Source: Massilia phosphatilytica (lineage in GTDB: Bacteria; Pseudomonadota; Gammaproteobacteria; Burkholderiales; Burkholderiaceae_D). Taken from it: 64,000 nucleotides of DNA. A program made the translations under genes and the position numbers. Shown piece after piece: positions 1-10,432 of the stretch (position 1 is the first letter of the stretch; each line of letters opens with the position of its first letter). The stretch is taken from the NCBI RefSeq assembly GCF_002968015.1, contig NZ_PUIP01000013.1, forward strand, positions 1 to 64,000. The letters are read 5' to 3'. Below the pieces are notes generated by a model. That model worked only from the letters and a program-made list of their open reading frames with translations. It was not told where the DNA came from and searched no databases.

Positions 1-341
1 AACTGCGGCATCGTGTAGATGTGGTTCTTCAGGTAGACGGGCATGAAGAACACGGCGACGATGACGAGCGTGGCGGCGGCCATCAGTTCGTACACGGCGA
101 TGGCCATGCCGATGCGGAAACCGGAACCGCTCATGCCGATGAACTGCTCGGCGGAGATGTTGGATGCGATCAGCGAGGCGCCGATGGCCCACCACGTGAG
201 CGAGCCTTCGGCCAGGAAGTAGTCGTGCGACGCGGAGGTATTCGCGCTCTTCTTGCGGCGGTAGACCCACAGGCCGTAGCCGGCGACGACGACGAAGTAC
301 ACGAGGAAGACAATGGAGTCTAGGCGGGAGATCAGGTTCAT
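1..341 (-). CDS. Sodium/sugar symporter (SSS family), N-terminal part, cut by window start
   Basis: Reading the minus strand from an ATG at 341 gives about 113 residues before the window ends. The N-terminus has a first membrane segment (SIVFLVYFVVVAGYGLWVY), then a basic RRKK turn, and then the motif ASLIASNISAEQFIGMSGSG, which is the hallmark of SGLT-like sodium:solute symporters; a further hydrophobic helix follows. This family imports a sugar or other small solute with sodium across the inner membrane. The rest of the gene lies outside the window, so substrate cannot be judged. A long leader of about 160 bases separates the start from a LacI-type palindrome at 518-531, suggesting control by a sugar-responsive repressor. 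GAGAC lies just upstream of the ATG as a weak ribosome site. Confidence 0.85.
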   Translation of the reverse strand, partial: MNLISRLDSIVFLVYFVVVAGYGLWVYRRKKSANTSASHDYFLAEGSLTWWAIGASLIASNISAEQFIGMSGSGFRIGMAIAVYELMAAATLVIVAVFFMPVYLKNHIYTMPQ

Positions 342-501
342 GAGCGTTGTCTCGTATGACGGACAGTGCTCGAACGAAGCCCCATCCGCTGGTTTGTTAT
401 ATCGTCCGTCGAAGCCGGCGACGCCGACTTCGAGCTTCCAATCTACAAGAGATTATCGGAAACGCGGAAGAAATGCTATTCCGAAATATGCTTTTTGGGC
501 A

Positions 502-531
502 CTTATATAACACTTTTTGTTTGCGCAAACA
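502..531 (-). promoter_or_regulatory. LacI-type operator and putative promoter of the symporter gene
   Basis: TGTTTGCGCAAACA at 518-531 is a perfect 14-base palindrome with a central CG, the form used by LacI-family repressors. On the minus strand TTGCGC inside it is followed after 15 bases by TATAAG (plus 502-507), a plausible -10 element, so a bound repressor would cover the -35. The operator class is inference from form; no regulator gene is in the window. Confidence 0.55.
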
Positions 532-625
532 TGGCTGCGCGGCGGCAATCGGGGAGGGAAGGCGGGGCGTGGCGGACGTGGTCACAGGACGTTGTCCGCA
601 CAAGAGGAAAGGCGGAAGAAACGGA

Positions 626-650
626 CGCGTGACGCCGAGGGCGCCACGCG
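626..650 (-). terminator. Possible terminator of the chemotaxis receptor gene
   Basis: CGCGTG at 626-631 pairs with CACGCG at 645-650 and the inner bases can extend the stem. It lies 12 bases past the receptor stop codon. The following tract on the minus strand (CCGTTTC) is only weakly T-rich, so this is a weak call. Confidence 0.35.
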
Positions 651-661
651 CAGGCTGACAA

Positions 662-2263
662 TCAGGCGACGACGAGCGCCCGGCTGCCGGACGAACGGCG
701 CGCAGCCTCTTCCAGCTTGAACACGCTGACCAGGTGATCGAGCGCTTCGGCCTGTTCGTGCAGGCTCTGGGCCGCCGTCGCGGCTTCTTCGACGAGGCCG
801 GCGTTCTGCTGCGTGACGGTGTCCATCTGCGCGATGGCCTGGTTGACCTGCTGGATGCCGGCACTCTGTTCGCGGCCGGCGTGGCTGATCTCGACCATCA
901 GTTCGTGCATCTGCTGCACGGTCTGCAGCACTTCGCGCATCGTGCTGCCGGCTTCCGAGACGAGGCCCGCGCCCGCTTCGACCTGCTGGACGGAGGCGCC
1001 GATCAGCTCCTTGATTTCCTTGGCGGCGGCCGCCGAGCGCTGGGCCAGCGTGCGCACTTCGCCCGCCACGACGGCGAAGCCGCGGCCCTGTTCGCCCGCG
1101 CGCGCCGCTTCCACGGCCGCGTTCAGCGCGAGGATGTTGGTCTGGAAGGCGATGCCGTCGATCACGGCGATGATGTCGACGATTTTCTGCGATGACGCGT
1201 GGATCGACCCCATCGTGTCGACGACGCGGGCGACGGCCGTGCTGCCCTGCTGGGCGACGCCGGCCGCCGTGTCGGCGAGGGCGTTGGCCTGGTGCGCGTG
1301 CTCGGCATTGTTGCGGACGGTCGCCGTCAGTTCTTCCATCGAGGCGGCCGTCTGCTGCAGCGCGCTGGCCTGCTGCTCGGTGCGCGAGGACAGGTCCAGA
1401 TTGCCGGCCGCGATCTGCGTGGAGGCGCTGGAGATCGTGCCGGTGGCGGCGCGCACGTTGCCGACGATGTGGGCCAGGTTGCCCTGCATCGCCTTCATCG
1501 CGGCGAGCAGGCTCGATTGGTCGCCGGGGCGGGTCTGCACGTCCATCGACAGGTCGCCGGCCGCGATGTGCTTGACGATGTCGGTCGCGTAATCCGGCTC
1601 CCCGCCCAGGCGGCGCATCAGCCAGCGCGTCAGCAGCGTGGCGCCGGCGGCACCCACCAGCACGCAGCCGCAGACGAGCGTCATGATCAGTACGCGCGAT
1701 GCTTCGTAGCGGTGCGAGCCCTCGAGGGCGGCGGCGCGGCCGCCTGCCGTGTAGTTGTCAACCGCCTTGTCGACGTTGGCGCGGATGGCGACGATCAGCT
1801 TGTTCGATTCGCCGCGGATCAGCGTCTTGGCGAGGTCGTCGTCGTTCTGGCGGGCGGCCGCGCGGACCTTGGCGTCTTCCGCCATGTAGCGCTGCCACAG
1901 GTCGAGGAATTCGGCGTAGCTCTGCTTTTCTTCCGGCGATTCGAGCAGCTTGACGTAGTCGTCCTGCATGCGCTGCAGGTCTTGCAGGTCTTGCGCGATC
2001 ACCTTGTCGTACTTGTCCATCTCGGCCGGGTCGCTCGAGATGATGTATTGCAGTTCGCGGGTGCGGATGCGGGCGACCTGCGACTTGATGTCTTCGATGA
2101 CGCGGATGCCTGGCATCCAGTGACTGGACAGGCGCAGCGACGTGTCGTTGACCTTCGCCAGTTGATGGATCGAGATGGTGCCGACCAGCACTGTCAATGC
2201 GAGGACGGCGGCGAACGTAATACCCAGCTTGCTCGCCAGGCGGAGACGGTTGAACCAGTTCAT
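662..2263 (-). CDS. Methyl-accepting chemotaxis protein (Tar/Tsr-like)
   Basis: 533 residues from the ATG at 2263 (MNWFNRLRLASKLG), preferred over an upstream ATG at 2314 that would put 17 polar residues before the first membrane helix. Order: TM1 about 13-33, periplasmic four-helix-bundle ligand domain to about 190, TM2 about 193-213, HAMP about 215-270, then a long coiled-coil signalling domain. The signalling tip is clear (GIAFQTNILALNAAVEAARA and GRGFAVVAGEVRTLAQRSA), which docks CheA and CheW at the inner membrane. The C-terminus ends in ALVVA and has no NWETF-type CheR-binding pentapeptide, so it probably relies on other receptors for efficient methylation. Ligand unknown. No chemotaxis genes adjoin it. 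Confidence 0.93.
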   Translation of the reverse strand: MNWFNRLRLASKLGITFAAVLALTVLVGTISIHQLAKVNDTSLRLSSHWMPGIRVIEDIKSQVARIRTRELQYIISSDPAEMDKYDKVIAQDLQDLQRMQDDYVKLLESPEEKQSYAEFLDLWQRYMAEDAKVRAAARQNDDDLAKTLIRGESNKLIVAIRANVDKAVDNYTAGGRAAALEGSHRYEASRVLIMTLVCGCVLVGAAGATLLTRWLMRRLGGEPDYATDIVKHIAAGDLSMDVQTRPGDQSSLLAAMKAMQGNLAHIVGNVRAATGTISSASTQIAAGNLDLSSRTEQQASALQQTAASMEELTATVRNNAEHAHQANALADTAAGVAQQGSTAVARVVDTMGSIHASSQKIVDIIAVIDGIAFQTNILALNAAVEAARAGEQGRGFAVVAGEVRTLAQRSAAAAKEIKELIGASVQQVEAGAGLVSEAGSTMREVLQTVQQMHELMVEISHAGREQSAGIQQVNQAIAQMDTVTQQNAGLVEEAATAAQSLHEQAEALDHLVSVFKLEEAARRSSGSRALVVA

Positions 2264-2472
2264 CGGGTAATTTTCATAAAAAGATTTCTGCAAACCAACA
2301 ATGATAACCGACATTCAATGTTGATGTCATGCAATATGGTTATACGTATATTCCACAGGCCAATTCGTTTGCTACAAATGTTTGCTGCCCAGCGGTAACG
2401 TGTGCGGTGTTGCATGAATGACAGCCTATACTGGGGTTGTGTGTTCCGGATCCACAACCGTCCCCATGCACG

Positions 2473-3123
2473 ATGGCGCCACCGTTTTCCCGTTCCGCGG
2501 TCCTGTTCGTCAAGCTGATCCTGCTGGGTCTGCTGGTCGGGGCCGCAGCGTGGATCGCCTTGGCCCGCTGGACCATGACACCGCGTAACGTGACCCTCGC
2601 ACCCGTCGCCCAGCCCATCCCGTTCAGCCACAAGCACCATGTGGCCGACGACGGCATCGATTGCCGCTATTGCCACACGGCCGTGGAAAACTCGGCCACG
2701 GCCGGGATGCCGTCGACGTCCGTCTGCCTCAGCTGCCACTCGCAACTGTTCCTCGATTCGCCCCTGCTTGCGCCCCTGCACGAGAGCGCGCGCACGGGCA
2801 AGCCGATCCACTGGGTGCGCGTGCACGACCTGCCGGACTTCGTCTATTTCGAGCATGACATCCATGTGGCCAAGGGCGTCGCCTGCATCGAGTGCCACGG
2901 CCGCGTGGACCAGATGCCCGTCACGTGGCGCACGGCGTCGCTGGACATGGAGTGGTGCCTGCGTTGCCACCGCGACGCGCCGGACCATGTGCGGCCGCTG
3001 AATCAGGTGTTGTCGATGGCGCCGCAAAAGCCGCTCAGTGCCGACGAGATCCGCCAGCTGAACCGCCTGTACCACCTGCGCGATGCCCAGGCGCTGACCA
3101 ACTGCTCGACCTGCCACCGATGA
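2473..3123 (+). CDS. actA: Alternative complex III subunit ActA, pentahaem cytochrome c
   Basis: 216 residues from ATG 2473; an upstream in-frame ATG at 2437 would add an unlikely 12-residue leader. One N-terminal membrane anchor (LFVKLILLGLLVGAAAWIAL) is followed by a periplasmic domain with exactly five haem-c sites (CRYCH, CLSCH, CIECH, CLRCH, CSTCH), the count of ActA in quinol-oxidising alternative complex III. It passes electrons from the complex to the oxidase or a soluble cytochrome. First gene of the long respiratory operon; its stop overlaps the actB start as ATGA. Divergent from the chemotaxis receptor, so the operon promoter must lie in 2264-2472. Confidence 0.93.
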   Translation: MAPPFSRSAVLFVKLILLGLLVGAAAWIALARWTMTPRNVTLAPVAQPIPFSHKHHVADDGIDCRYCHTAVENSATAGMPSTSVCLSCHSQLFLDSPLLAPLHESARTGKPIHWVRVHDLPDFVYFEHDIHVAKGVACIECHGRVDQMPVTWRTASLDMEWCLRCHRDAPDHVRPLNQVLSMAPQKPLSADEIRQLNRLYHLRDAQALTNCSTCHR

Positions 3124-5866
3124 CGACCCGTCCCATTATTCCAATCGCGCACGACGGGCCGGCTCGGCGCCGCTTCCTGAAGCTGATGGCGGCATCGGCC
3201 GCGCTGGCGGGCGCCGGTTGCAGCGGGCCGCCGGCCGAGACCATCGTCCCGTACGCAACGATGCCGGAGCAGGGTGTGCCGGGCCTGCCCATGTTCTATG
3301 CCACCGCGTTCGTGCGCAACGGCCTCGCGCACGGCGTGCTCGTGGAATCGAACATGGGCCGGCCGACGAAGGTCGAGGGCAATCCCGATCACCCCGTGAG
3401 CGCCGGTGCCACCGACGTGTTCGCGCAGGCGTCGATCCTGCAGCTGTGGGACCCGGACCGTTCGCAGGCCGTGTTCCGCGGCGAGGAGATGTCCACGTGG
3501 GGCGCATTCGAGGCCGCGCTGCAGGCGCGCCGTCCCCGCTTCGAACGGGATGGCGGGGCAGGGCTCGCCATCCTCACGGGCACCGTCACGTCGCCCACGC
3601 TGGCCGCGCAGATCGCGGCCCTGCAGCAGCGGCTGCCGAACATGCGCTGGCACGCGTGGGACCCGCTGCACGACGACGGGGCCGCGCAGGCGGCGCAACT
3701 GGCCTTCGGCCGGCCGCTCGATCCGCTCTACCGGCTCGACGAGGCGAAGGTCGTGCTCGCGCTGGACGCCGACCTGTTCGGCACGATGCCCGGCAGCCTC
3801 GCGCACGCGCGGGCATTCACGGCGCCGCGCCGCCTGGGTGCCGCGGCGGACGCGAACCGCCTGTACGTGCTGGAGCCGACGCCCACCTTGACCGGCGCGT
3901 ATGCCGACGCGCGCCTCGCGCGGCCGCCGCACGTGATCGAAGCGGCGCTGCTGCGCATCGCGTCCAGGCTGGGCGTGGGGCCGGACCCGGGCCGCGCCGC
4001 CGATCCGGCACTGGACCGGTGGGAGGCGGCGGTCGTCAAGGCGCTGGACGGGGCGCGCGGTGCGGCGCTCGTCGTCGCCGGGCCGAACGTGAGCCCGGCC
4101 GGGCGCGCGCTGGCGTATGCGTTGACCTTGCGCCTGGACGGCCCGCTTGCCTTCATCGACCCGGTCGAGCGCAGCCCGCTGGACCACGGCGCATCGATCG
4201 CCGCGCTGGCCGACGAGCTGCGCGCCGGCCGCGTCGACACGCTGCTGATGCTGGACGCGAACCCGGCCTACGATGCGCCGGCCGATCTCGACTTCGGCGC
4301 CCTGCTGCGGCGGGCGCCGCTCACGGCCCACCTGGGCCTTTACCGCGACGAGACAGCCCGCGCGGCCGGCTGGCACCTGCCGATGGCGCACGGCTACGAA
4401 GCGTGGAGCGACGCCCGTGCGCACGACGGCACGGCCACCATCGTGCAGCCGCTGATCGCGCCGCTGTATGGCGGCCGCTCCGCGCACGAGATGCTCGCGC
4501 TGCTGGCCGGTGCCGGAACCCGCGACGCCCACGCGCTCGTGCGCGCGACGTGGCTGGGGCAGGGCGGCGACGCCGCCTGGCGCGCCAGCCTGCGCCGCGG
4601 GATCGTCGCCGGCAGCGCAGCGCAACCCGTCGCGACGCCGGCCGTGCGGCCGCCCGCGCCCTCTCCGGCAACGACGGCACCGCCGCTCGTCGCCCTGTTC
4701 GCCCCCGATCCGTCCGTCGACGGCGGCGCGTTCGCCAACAACGCGTGGCTGCAGGAATTGCCTCGGCCCCTGACGTCGCTCACGTGGGACAACGCCGCGC
4801 TCATCGGCCCGGGGACGGCGCATCGGCTCGGTCTCGCCGACGGCGCCGTCGCGCGCCTGCGCGTGGACGGCCGCACGGTGGACGCGCCGGTGCTCGTCGT
4901 GGCGGGACAGGCGGAGGGCGTCGTCACGCTGCCGCTCGGCTATGGCCGGCGCGCGGCCGGCGGCGTCGGGGAGGGCGTGGGTTTCGACGCGTACCGCCTG
5001 CGTACCCGTGCCGTGCTGCCCCCTTTGACGGTCGAGCGCACGGGCCGCACGCACGATCTCGCGTTGCGCCAGAAGGAAGTGGACATGCACGGCCGCGACC
5101 CGGTCCACGTGCGCGAGGTCGCTCGCGAACGGCCGCAGCGCGCGTCGATGTACCCCGAGCGGGAGTACAACGACTACAAATGGGGCATGGCGATCGACCT
5201 GAACGCGTGCATCGGCTGCGCGTCGTGCACGATCGCGTGCCAGGCCGAGAACAACATCCCCGTCGTCGGCAAGGAGGAAGTGGCGCTGGGCCGCAGCATG
5301 CACTGGATCCGCGTCGACCGCTACGTGGCCGGCGCGCGCACCTTGTTCCAGCCCGTGCCGTGCATGCATTGCGAGCACGCGCCGTGCGAGGAAGTGTGTC
5401 CGGTCGGCGCCACGATGCACGACAGCGAGGGCCTGAACGTCCAGGTCTACAACCGCTGCATCGGCACGCGCTTCTGCTCCAACAACTGTCCATATAAAGT
5501 CCGGCGCTTCAACTTCCTCCAGTACGCGAATCAGAACGTGGAAAGCCTGAAGGCGCTGCAGAATCCGGAAGTGACGGTGCGGCGCCGTGGCGTGATGGAG
5601 AAATGCAGCTATTGCCTGCAGCGGATCACCCGTGCGCGCATCGAGGCCGAGAAGGAAGGGCGGCGCATCCGCGACGGCGAGATGGTCACCGCGTGCCAGG
5701 CCGTGTGTCCCACGCGCGCCATCCGCTTCGGCGACTTGAACGATCCCGCCAGCGACGTCGTCGCGGCGAAGGCCTCGCCGCTCGACTACCACCTGCTGGA
5801 AGAACTCAACACGCGGCCGCGCACGAGCTACCTCACGCGCGTGCTGAATCCCGATCCGGAGCTGGA

Positions 5867-5870
<4 letters not shown>
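3120..5870 (+). CDS. actB: Alternative complex III subunit ActB (molybdopterin-enzyme-like plus ferredoxin-like halves)
   Basis: 916 residues. The N-terminus carries a twin-arginine signal (ARRRFLKLMAASAAL) ending in a lipobox-like LAGAGC. Residues about 60-640 resemble a molybdopterin oxidoreductase fold, known in this family to lack the cofactor. The C-terminal part has four cysteine clusters typical of the iron-sulphur subunit: CIGCASCTIAC, CMHCEHAPCEEVCPV, CIGTRFCSNNCP and CSYC...CQAVCP, binding 4Fe-4S/3Fe-4S centres. It is the fused B1+B2 form. Overlaps actA and actC by four bases, implying translational coupling. Periplasmic face of the inner membrane, transferring electrons from quinol to ActA and ActE. 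Confidence 0.93.
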
Positions 5871-7227
<1,357 letters not shown>

Positions 7228-7231
<4 letters not shown>

Positions 7232-7764
7232 GCGCGCCGGGCGTCTACGGCCTGCTGGCGGAATTCCCCAGCGCGGAGGCCTTGTGCGCGGCCGCGCGCC
7301 ACGTGCGCGCCAACGGCTACACGCGGGTGGAGGCCTATTCTCCGTTCGCGATCGAGGGGCTGGACGACATCATCGGCGTGGACAAGGGCTGGATCGCGCC
7401 GCTCACGCTGCTGGGTGGGATCCTTGGTGGGGCAGGGACGTACTTCCTGCAATGGTATGCGGCTGTCGTGGATTATCCGATCAATATCGGCGGCCGGCCG
7501 CTGCACAGCTGGCCCGCGTTCATCCCGGCCACGTTCGAAATCACGATCCTCGGCGCGGCCGTGGCGGCGGTCGTCGCGATGCTCGTGCTGAACGGTTTGC
7601 CGCGCCTGTATCACCCGCTGTTCGAGGCCGAGGAATTCGAACTGGCGAGCCGCAACCGTTTCTTCCTGTGCCTGCCCGCGCGCGATCCCGTGTTCGCGCC
7701 CGGGCCCGCGCGCGACCTGCTGGAAGGGCTGCATCCGTTGCTGCTGCGCGAGGTGCCGGCATGA
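7228..7764 (+). CDS. actD: Alternative complex III subunit ActD (DUF3341 membrane protein)
   Basis: 178 residues. Begins with the usual ActD soluble stretch (GVYGLLAEFPSAEALCAAAR, then VEAYSPFAIEGLDD), then two membrane helices around residues 50-70 and 98-122, and a soluble tail. The N-terminal domain of the family resembles a small ferredoxin-like fold without cofactor. Starts at an ATG overlapping the actC stop by four bases and overlaps actE the same way, so it is a structural member of the complex. Confidence 0.92.
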
Positions 7765-8360
7765 AGCGCGTCGCGGCTTCGGTGATGGCATGTTGCGCGC
7801 TCGCCGGCTGCGAAGGCGCCAAGCAGGACATGTACGACCAGCCGCGCTACAAGACGTATGCCCCGAGCACAATGTTCGAGGACGGCGCGTCCGCGCGGCC
7901 GCCCGTCGCGGGCACGGAACCGCGCGCGCGGGGCGCGTTCGCCGACAGTTCCGGCGGCCGCGCGGGCACGGATCTCGTGCGGCGCGACGCGCTGGCCGAC
8001 GACGCGCAGGCGAACCCGTACCCCGTCGACATGGCGCTGCTGAAGCGCGGCCAGGACCGCTACATGATCTATTGCATGCCCTGCCACAGCCCGGCGGGCG
8101 ACGGCGACGGCCTCGTCGTGCGGCGCGGCTTTCCGGCGCCGCCGTCCTATCACCAGGACCGCCTGCGCAACGCGCCCGACCGGCACCTCTACGACGTCAT
8201 CAAGAACGGCTATGGCGTGATGGCGCCGTACGGCGACCGCGTGGAACCGGCCGACCGCTGGGCCATCGTCGCCTTCATCCGCGCGCTGCAACTGAGCCAG
8301 CATGCGGACGTGGCGACCCTGCCGCCGGACGTCCGCGCGCACCTGGGGGCGCAGCCGTGA
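7761..8360 (+). CDS. actE: Alternative complex III subunit ActE, monohaem cytochrome c lipoprotein
   Basis: 199 residues. The N-terminus is a lipoprotein signal (MACCALAGC, lipid Cys about residue 17). A single haem site CMPCH lies near residue 108, with a downstream VMAPYGD methionine that can serve as the axial ligand and the usual AIVAFIRALQ terminal helix of class I cytochrome c. The family member is periplasmic and lipid-anchored, accepting electrons within alternative complex III. Four-base overlaps on both sides. Confidence 0.92.
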   Translation: MKRVAASVMACCALAGCEGAKQDMYDQPRYKTYAPSTMFEDGASARPPVAGTEPRARGAFADSSGGRAGTDLVRRDALADDAQANPYPVDMALLKRGQDRYMIYCMPCHSPAGDGDGLVVRRGFPAPPSYHQDRLRNAPDRHLYDVIKNGYGVMAPYGDRVEPADRWAIVAFIRALQLSQHADVATLPPDVRAHLGAQP

Positions 8361-9373
8361 AGGCGCGCACGCTCGTCGTCCTGGCGTTCGTCGCCGCCGT
8401 CGCCGGCTGGCGCCTGGACCTGCGCGCGCTGCTGGCCAGTTATCTCGCCGCGTGGTGGTTCGTCGCGGGCGCGTTGCTGGGCGGCCTGGCCAATGTCTGG
8501 CTGCACCAGCTGACGGGCGGCGCGTGGGGCGAGACGATCCGCGGCCCGCTGCTGCGCGCGGCGCGCTGGCTGCCGCTCGCGTGCATCCTGTTCCTGCCCG
8601 TGCTGCTGGGCGCACCGTTGCTGTATCCCTGGCAGCACGGCGTGTCCGGCGCGCCCGATGCCGCGTTCCGCCACGCGTGGCTGAGCCCCGTCTTTTTCAC
8701 CATCCGCAGCGTCGCCTATCTGCTGCTGTGGAGCGGTCTCGCCATCGTCGAGACGCGCGCCCGGACCCGCTCGCCGTTGCGCGCGGCGGCCTGCCTGCTC
8801 GCCTACGGCTTTTCCGTGAGCCTGGCAAGCGTGGACTGGATCATGTCGCTGCAGCCGGCATGGTATTCCAGCGTGTTCGGCTGGCTCGCGGGCACGGGCC
8901 AGATGCTGACGGGGCTCGCGCTGGCCGTGCTGCTGATCGACCGCGGCGCCGCGCGCAAGCGCCTGCCCGACCTGGGCAACCTGCTGATGATGTACGTGTT
9001 GACGTGGGCCTATCTCGCCTACGTGCAATTCCTGATCATCTGGGCCGCGGACCTGCCGCACGAGATTTCGTGGTACCTGCGGCGCGGCGCGCCCGGCTGG
9101 CAGGCCGTCGCGTGGGTGCTCGTCGCCGGCCATTTCGCGGGGCCGCTGTGCATCCTGCTGTCGCGCCATGCGAAGACGGCGCCCGCGCTGATGGGCGTCC
9201 TGGCCGGCGCGCTGCTGGCGGCGCACCTGCTGGATTGCTGGTGGCTCGTGCTGCCGTCCGTCGACCACCTGACGCGCCACTGGCGCTGGCTTGCGCCGCT
9301 CGTCGCGGCCGCGTTCGGGCTGGCGGCGTGGCTCGCATTGGAACGGACGGGAAAGGAGGGCGTCCATGCCTGA
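8357..9373 (+). CDS. actF: Alternative complex III subunit ActF (integral membrane)
   Basis: 338 residues from a GTG overlapping the actE stop (GTGA); no ATG is available in the right place. About ten hydrophobic helices; motifs SVDWIMSLQPAWYSSVFGW near residue 155 and IIWAADLPHEISWYLRR near 225 are typical of ActF, a shortened relative of ActC. Probably contributes the second membrane half of the quinol-oxidising module. Its last codons overlap the start of the next small gene. Confidence 0.92.
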   Translation: MKARTLVVLAFVAAVAGWRLDLRALLASYLAAWWFVAGALLGGLANVWLHQLTGGAWGETIRGPLLRAARWLPLACILFLPVLLGAPLLYPWQHGVSGAPDAAFRHAWLSPVFFTIRSVAYLLLWSGLAIVETRARTRSPLRAAACLLAYGFSVSLASVDWIMSLQPAWYSSVFGWLAGTGQMLTGLALAVLLIDRGAARKRLPDLGNLLMMYVLTWAYLAYVQFLIIWAADLPHEISWYLRRGAPGWQAVAWVLVAGHFAGPLCILLSRHAKTAPALMGVLAGALLAAHLLDCWWLVLPSVDHLTRHWRWLAPLVAAAFGLAAWLALERTGKEGVHA

Positions 9374-9686
9374 CTACACGGGCGGCGACCTCGATTTGCG
9401 CGGCCTGCGCCGCGGCGCGTATGTCATCGTGGGCGGCATCGTCTGTGCACTTGGCGTCTCCGCGCTGGTGCTATACGAGCGTGGACCGGCGGCGAACACG
9501 CCGCCCCATGCGTTCGCCGGCAAGGCGCCGCTGCTGCAACCGGCACCGCAGCCGGACCGCGCCGCGTACTTCGAGGAAAAGCGCCGTGCGACGGGCACCT
9601 ATGGCTGGGTCGACCGCCAGGCCGGCATCGCCCGCATTCCACTGGACGAGGCCATGAAGGTGATGGCGGCGCGGGGGGCACAATGA
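9366..9686 (+). CDS. Small single-helix membrane-anchored protein of the act-cox operon
   Basis: 106 residues, start ATG inside the end of actF. One membrane helix (VIVGGIVCALGVSALVLY, about residues 20-37) and a periplasmic tail ending YGWVDRQAGIARIPLDEAMK. Short proteins with this YGWVDR...IPLDEAM ending sit between alternative complex III or SCO and cytochrome oxidase genes in other bacteria, so it is probably real, but no function is established that I can name. Its place suggests an assembly or linker role between complex III and the oxidase. Overlaps the SCO gene by four bases. Confidence 0.8.
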   Translation: MPDYTGGDLDLRGLRRGAYVIVGGIVCALGVSALVLYERGPAANTPPHAFAGKAPLLQPAPQPDRAAYFEEKRRATGTYGWVDRQAGIARIPLDEAMKVMAARGAQ

Positions 9687-10432
9687 TACGCATTATGGCG
9701 CTGCTGCTGATGCTGGCCTGCGGCCCCGCCGGCGCCCAGGCCCTGCAACTGCCGCCGCCCCCGGCCGCGCGCTTCGATCCGGCGCCCGGCGGCCGGCTGC
9801 CGCTCGACGCCGTGCTGCGCGACGATGGCGGGCACCCCGTCCGGCTGGCGACGCTGTTCGACCGTCCGGTCGTGCTTGTGCCCGGCTATTACACGTGCCC
9901 GAACCTGTGCAGCACGGTGTTCGAAGGCGTGCTGCAGGCGCTCGCGCTGTCCGGGCTCGCGGCCGGGGAATACCGCCTCGTCGGCCTGTCCGTCGATCCG
10001 CGCGACGGCACCGCCACGGCCGCGGCACGCAAGCGGGCCTACGCCGCGCTGCTGCCCGGCGGCGCGCGCGATCTCGTGCTGTTGACGGGCGACGCGGCCA
10101 CGCTCGCACGGGTGCAGGCGGCCCTCGGCTACCGCACCGTGCCGGACCGGGACACGGGCGAACTGGCACATGCGGCCGGCTTCGTCGTGCTCGACGCGGA
10201 CGGCCGCATTGCGCGCGCCTTTTCCGGCGTGCGCTTCGACCCGGCCGCGCTGCGCGCCGCGATCCGCATGCCCACGCCATCGTTCGGCCAGCAGGTGCTG
10301 ATGTTGTGCGCGCACTTCGCGCCCACGTCCGGCCGCAACACGACGGGCGCGCTGGCGTTCGTGCGCGCCGGCGTGCTGCTGTTGCCGTTGCTGTTCCTGG
10401 GCTGGCTGTGGCGGCGTCGAGGGGTGACATGA
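9683..10432 (+). CDS. SCO1/SenC-type copper chaperone for cytochrome oxidase
   Basis: 249 residues. Cleavable signal (LLLMLACGPAGA), thioredoxin-like fold with the copper motif CPNLC near residue 73, and the third ligand His in ELAHAAGF near 160. Unlike the classic short SCO it has a C-terminal hydrophobic helix (AFVRAGVLLLPLLFLGWLW) followed by RRR, so it is anchored at the C-terminus. SCO proteins deliver copper to the CuA site of subunit II, the product of the next gene, with which it overlaps by ATGA. Confidence 0.92.
   Translation: MIRIMALLLMLACGPAGAQALQLPPPPAARFDPAPGGRLPLDAVLRDDGGHPVRLATLFDRPVVLVPGYYTCPNLCSTVFEGVLQALALSGLAAGEYRLVGLSVDPRDGTATAAARKRAYAALLPGGARDLVLLTGDAATLARVQAALGYRTVPDRDTGELAHAAGFVVLDADGRIARAFSGVRFDPAALRAAIRMPTPSFGQQVLMLCAHFAPTSGRNTTGALAFVRAGVLLLPLLFLGWLWRRRGVT

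Larger units (their letters stand above)
342..661. other. Intergenic region between symporter and chemotaxis receptor
   Basis: No convincing gene. The part at about 400-531 is AT-richer than its surroundings and holds the putative symporter promoter and a perfect palindrome (518-531). The part next to the receptor gene holds a GC-rich hairpin (626-650) that may terminate the receptor transcript. The short open frames here on the plus strand have no ribosome sites and no recognisable protein features. Confidence 0.6.

Noticed and set aside
2264..2472. Search for a flagellar sigma-28 promoter ahead of the chemotaxis receptor
   Set aside because: Only a weak GTCGGTTA-like -10 was found and no TAAA box at the right distance.
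3003..5792. A 929-codon minus-strand frame opposite actB
   Set aside because: Shadow of actB, whose cysteine clusters and operon context are unmistakable.
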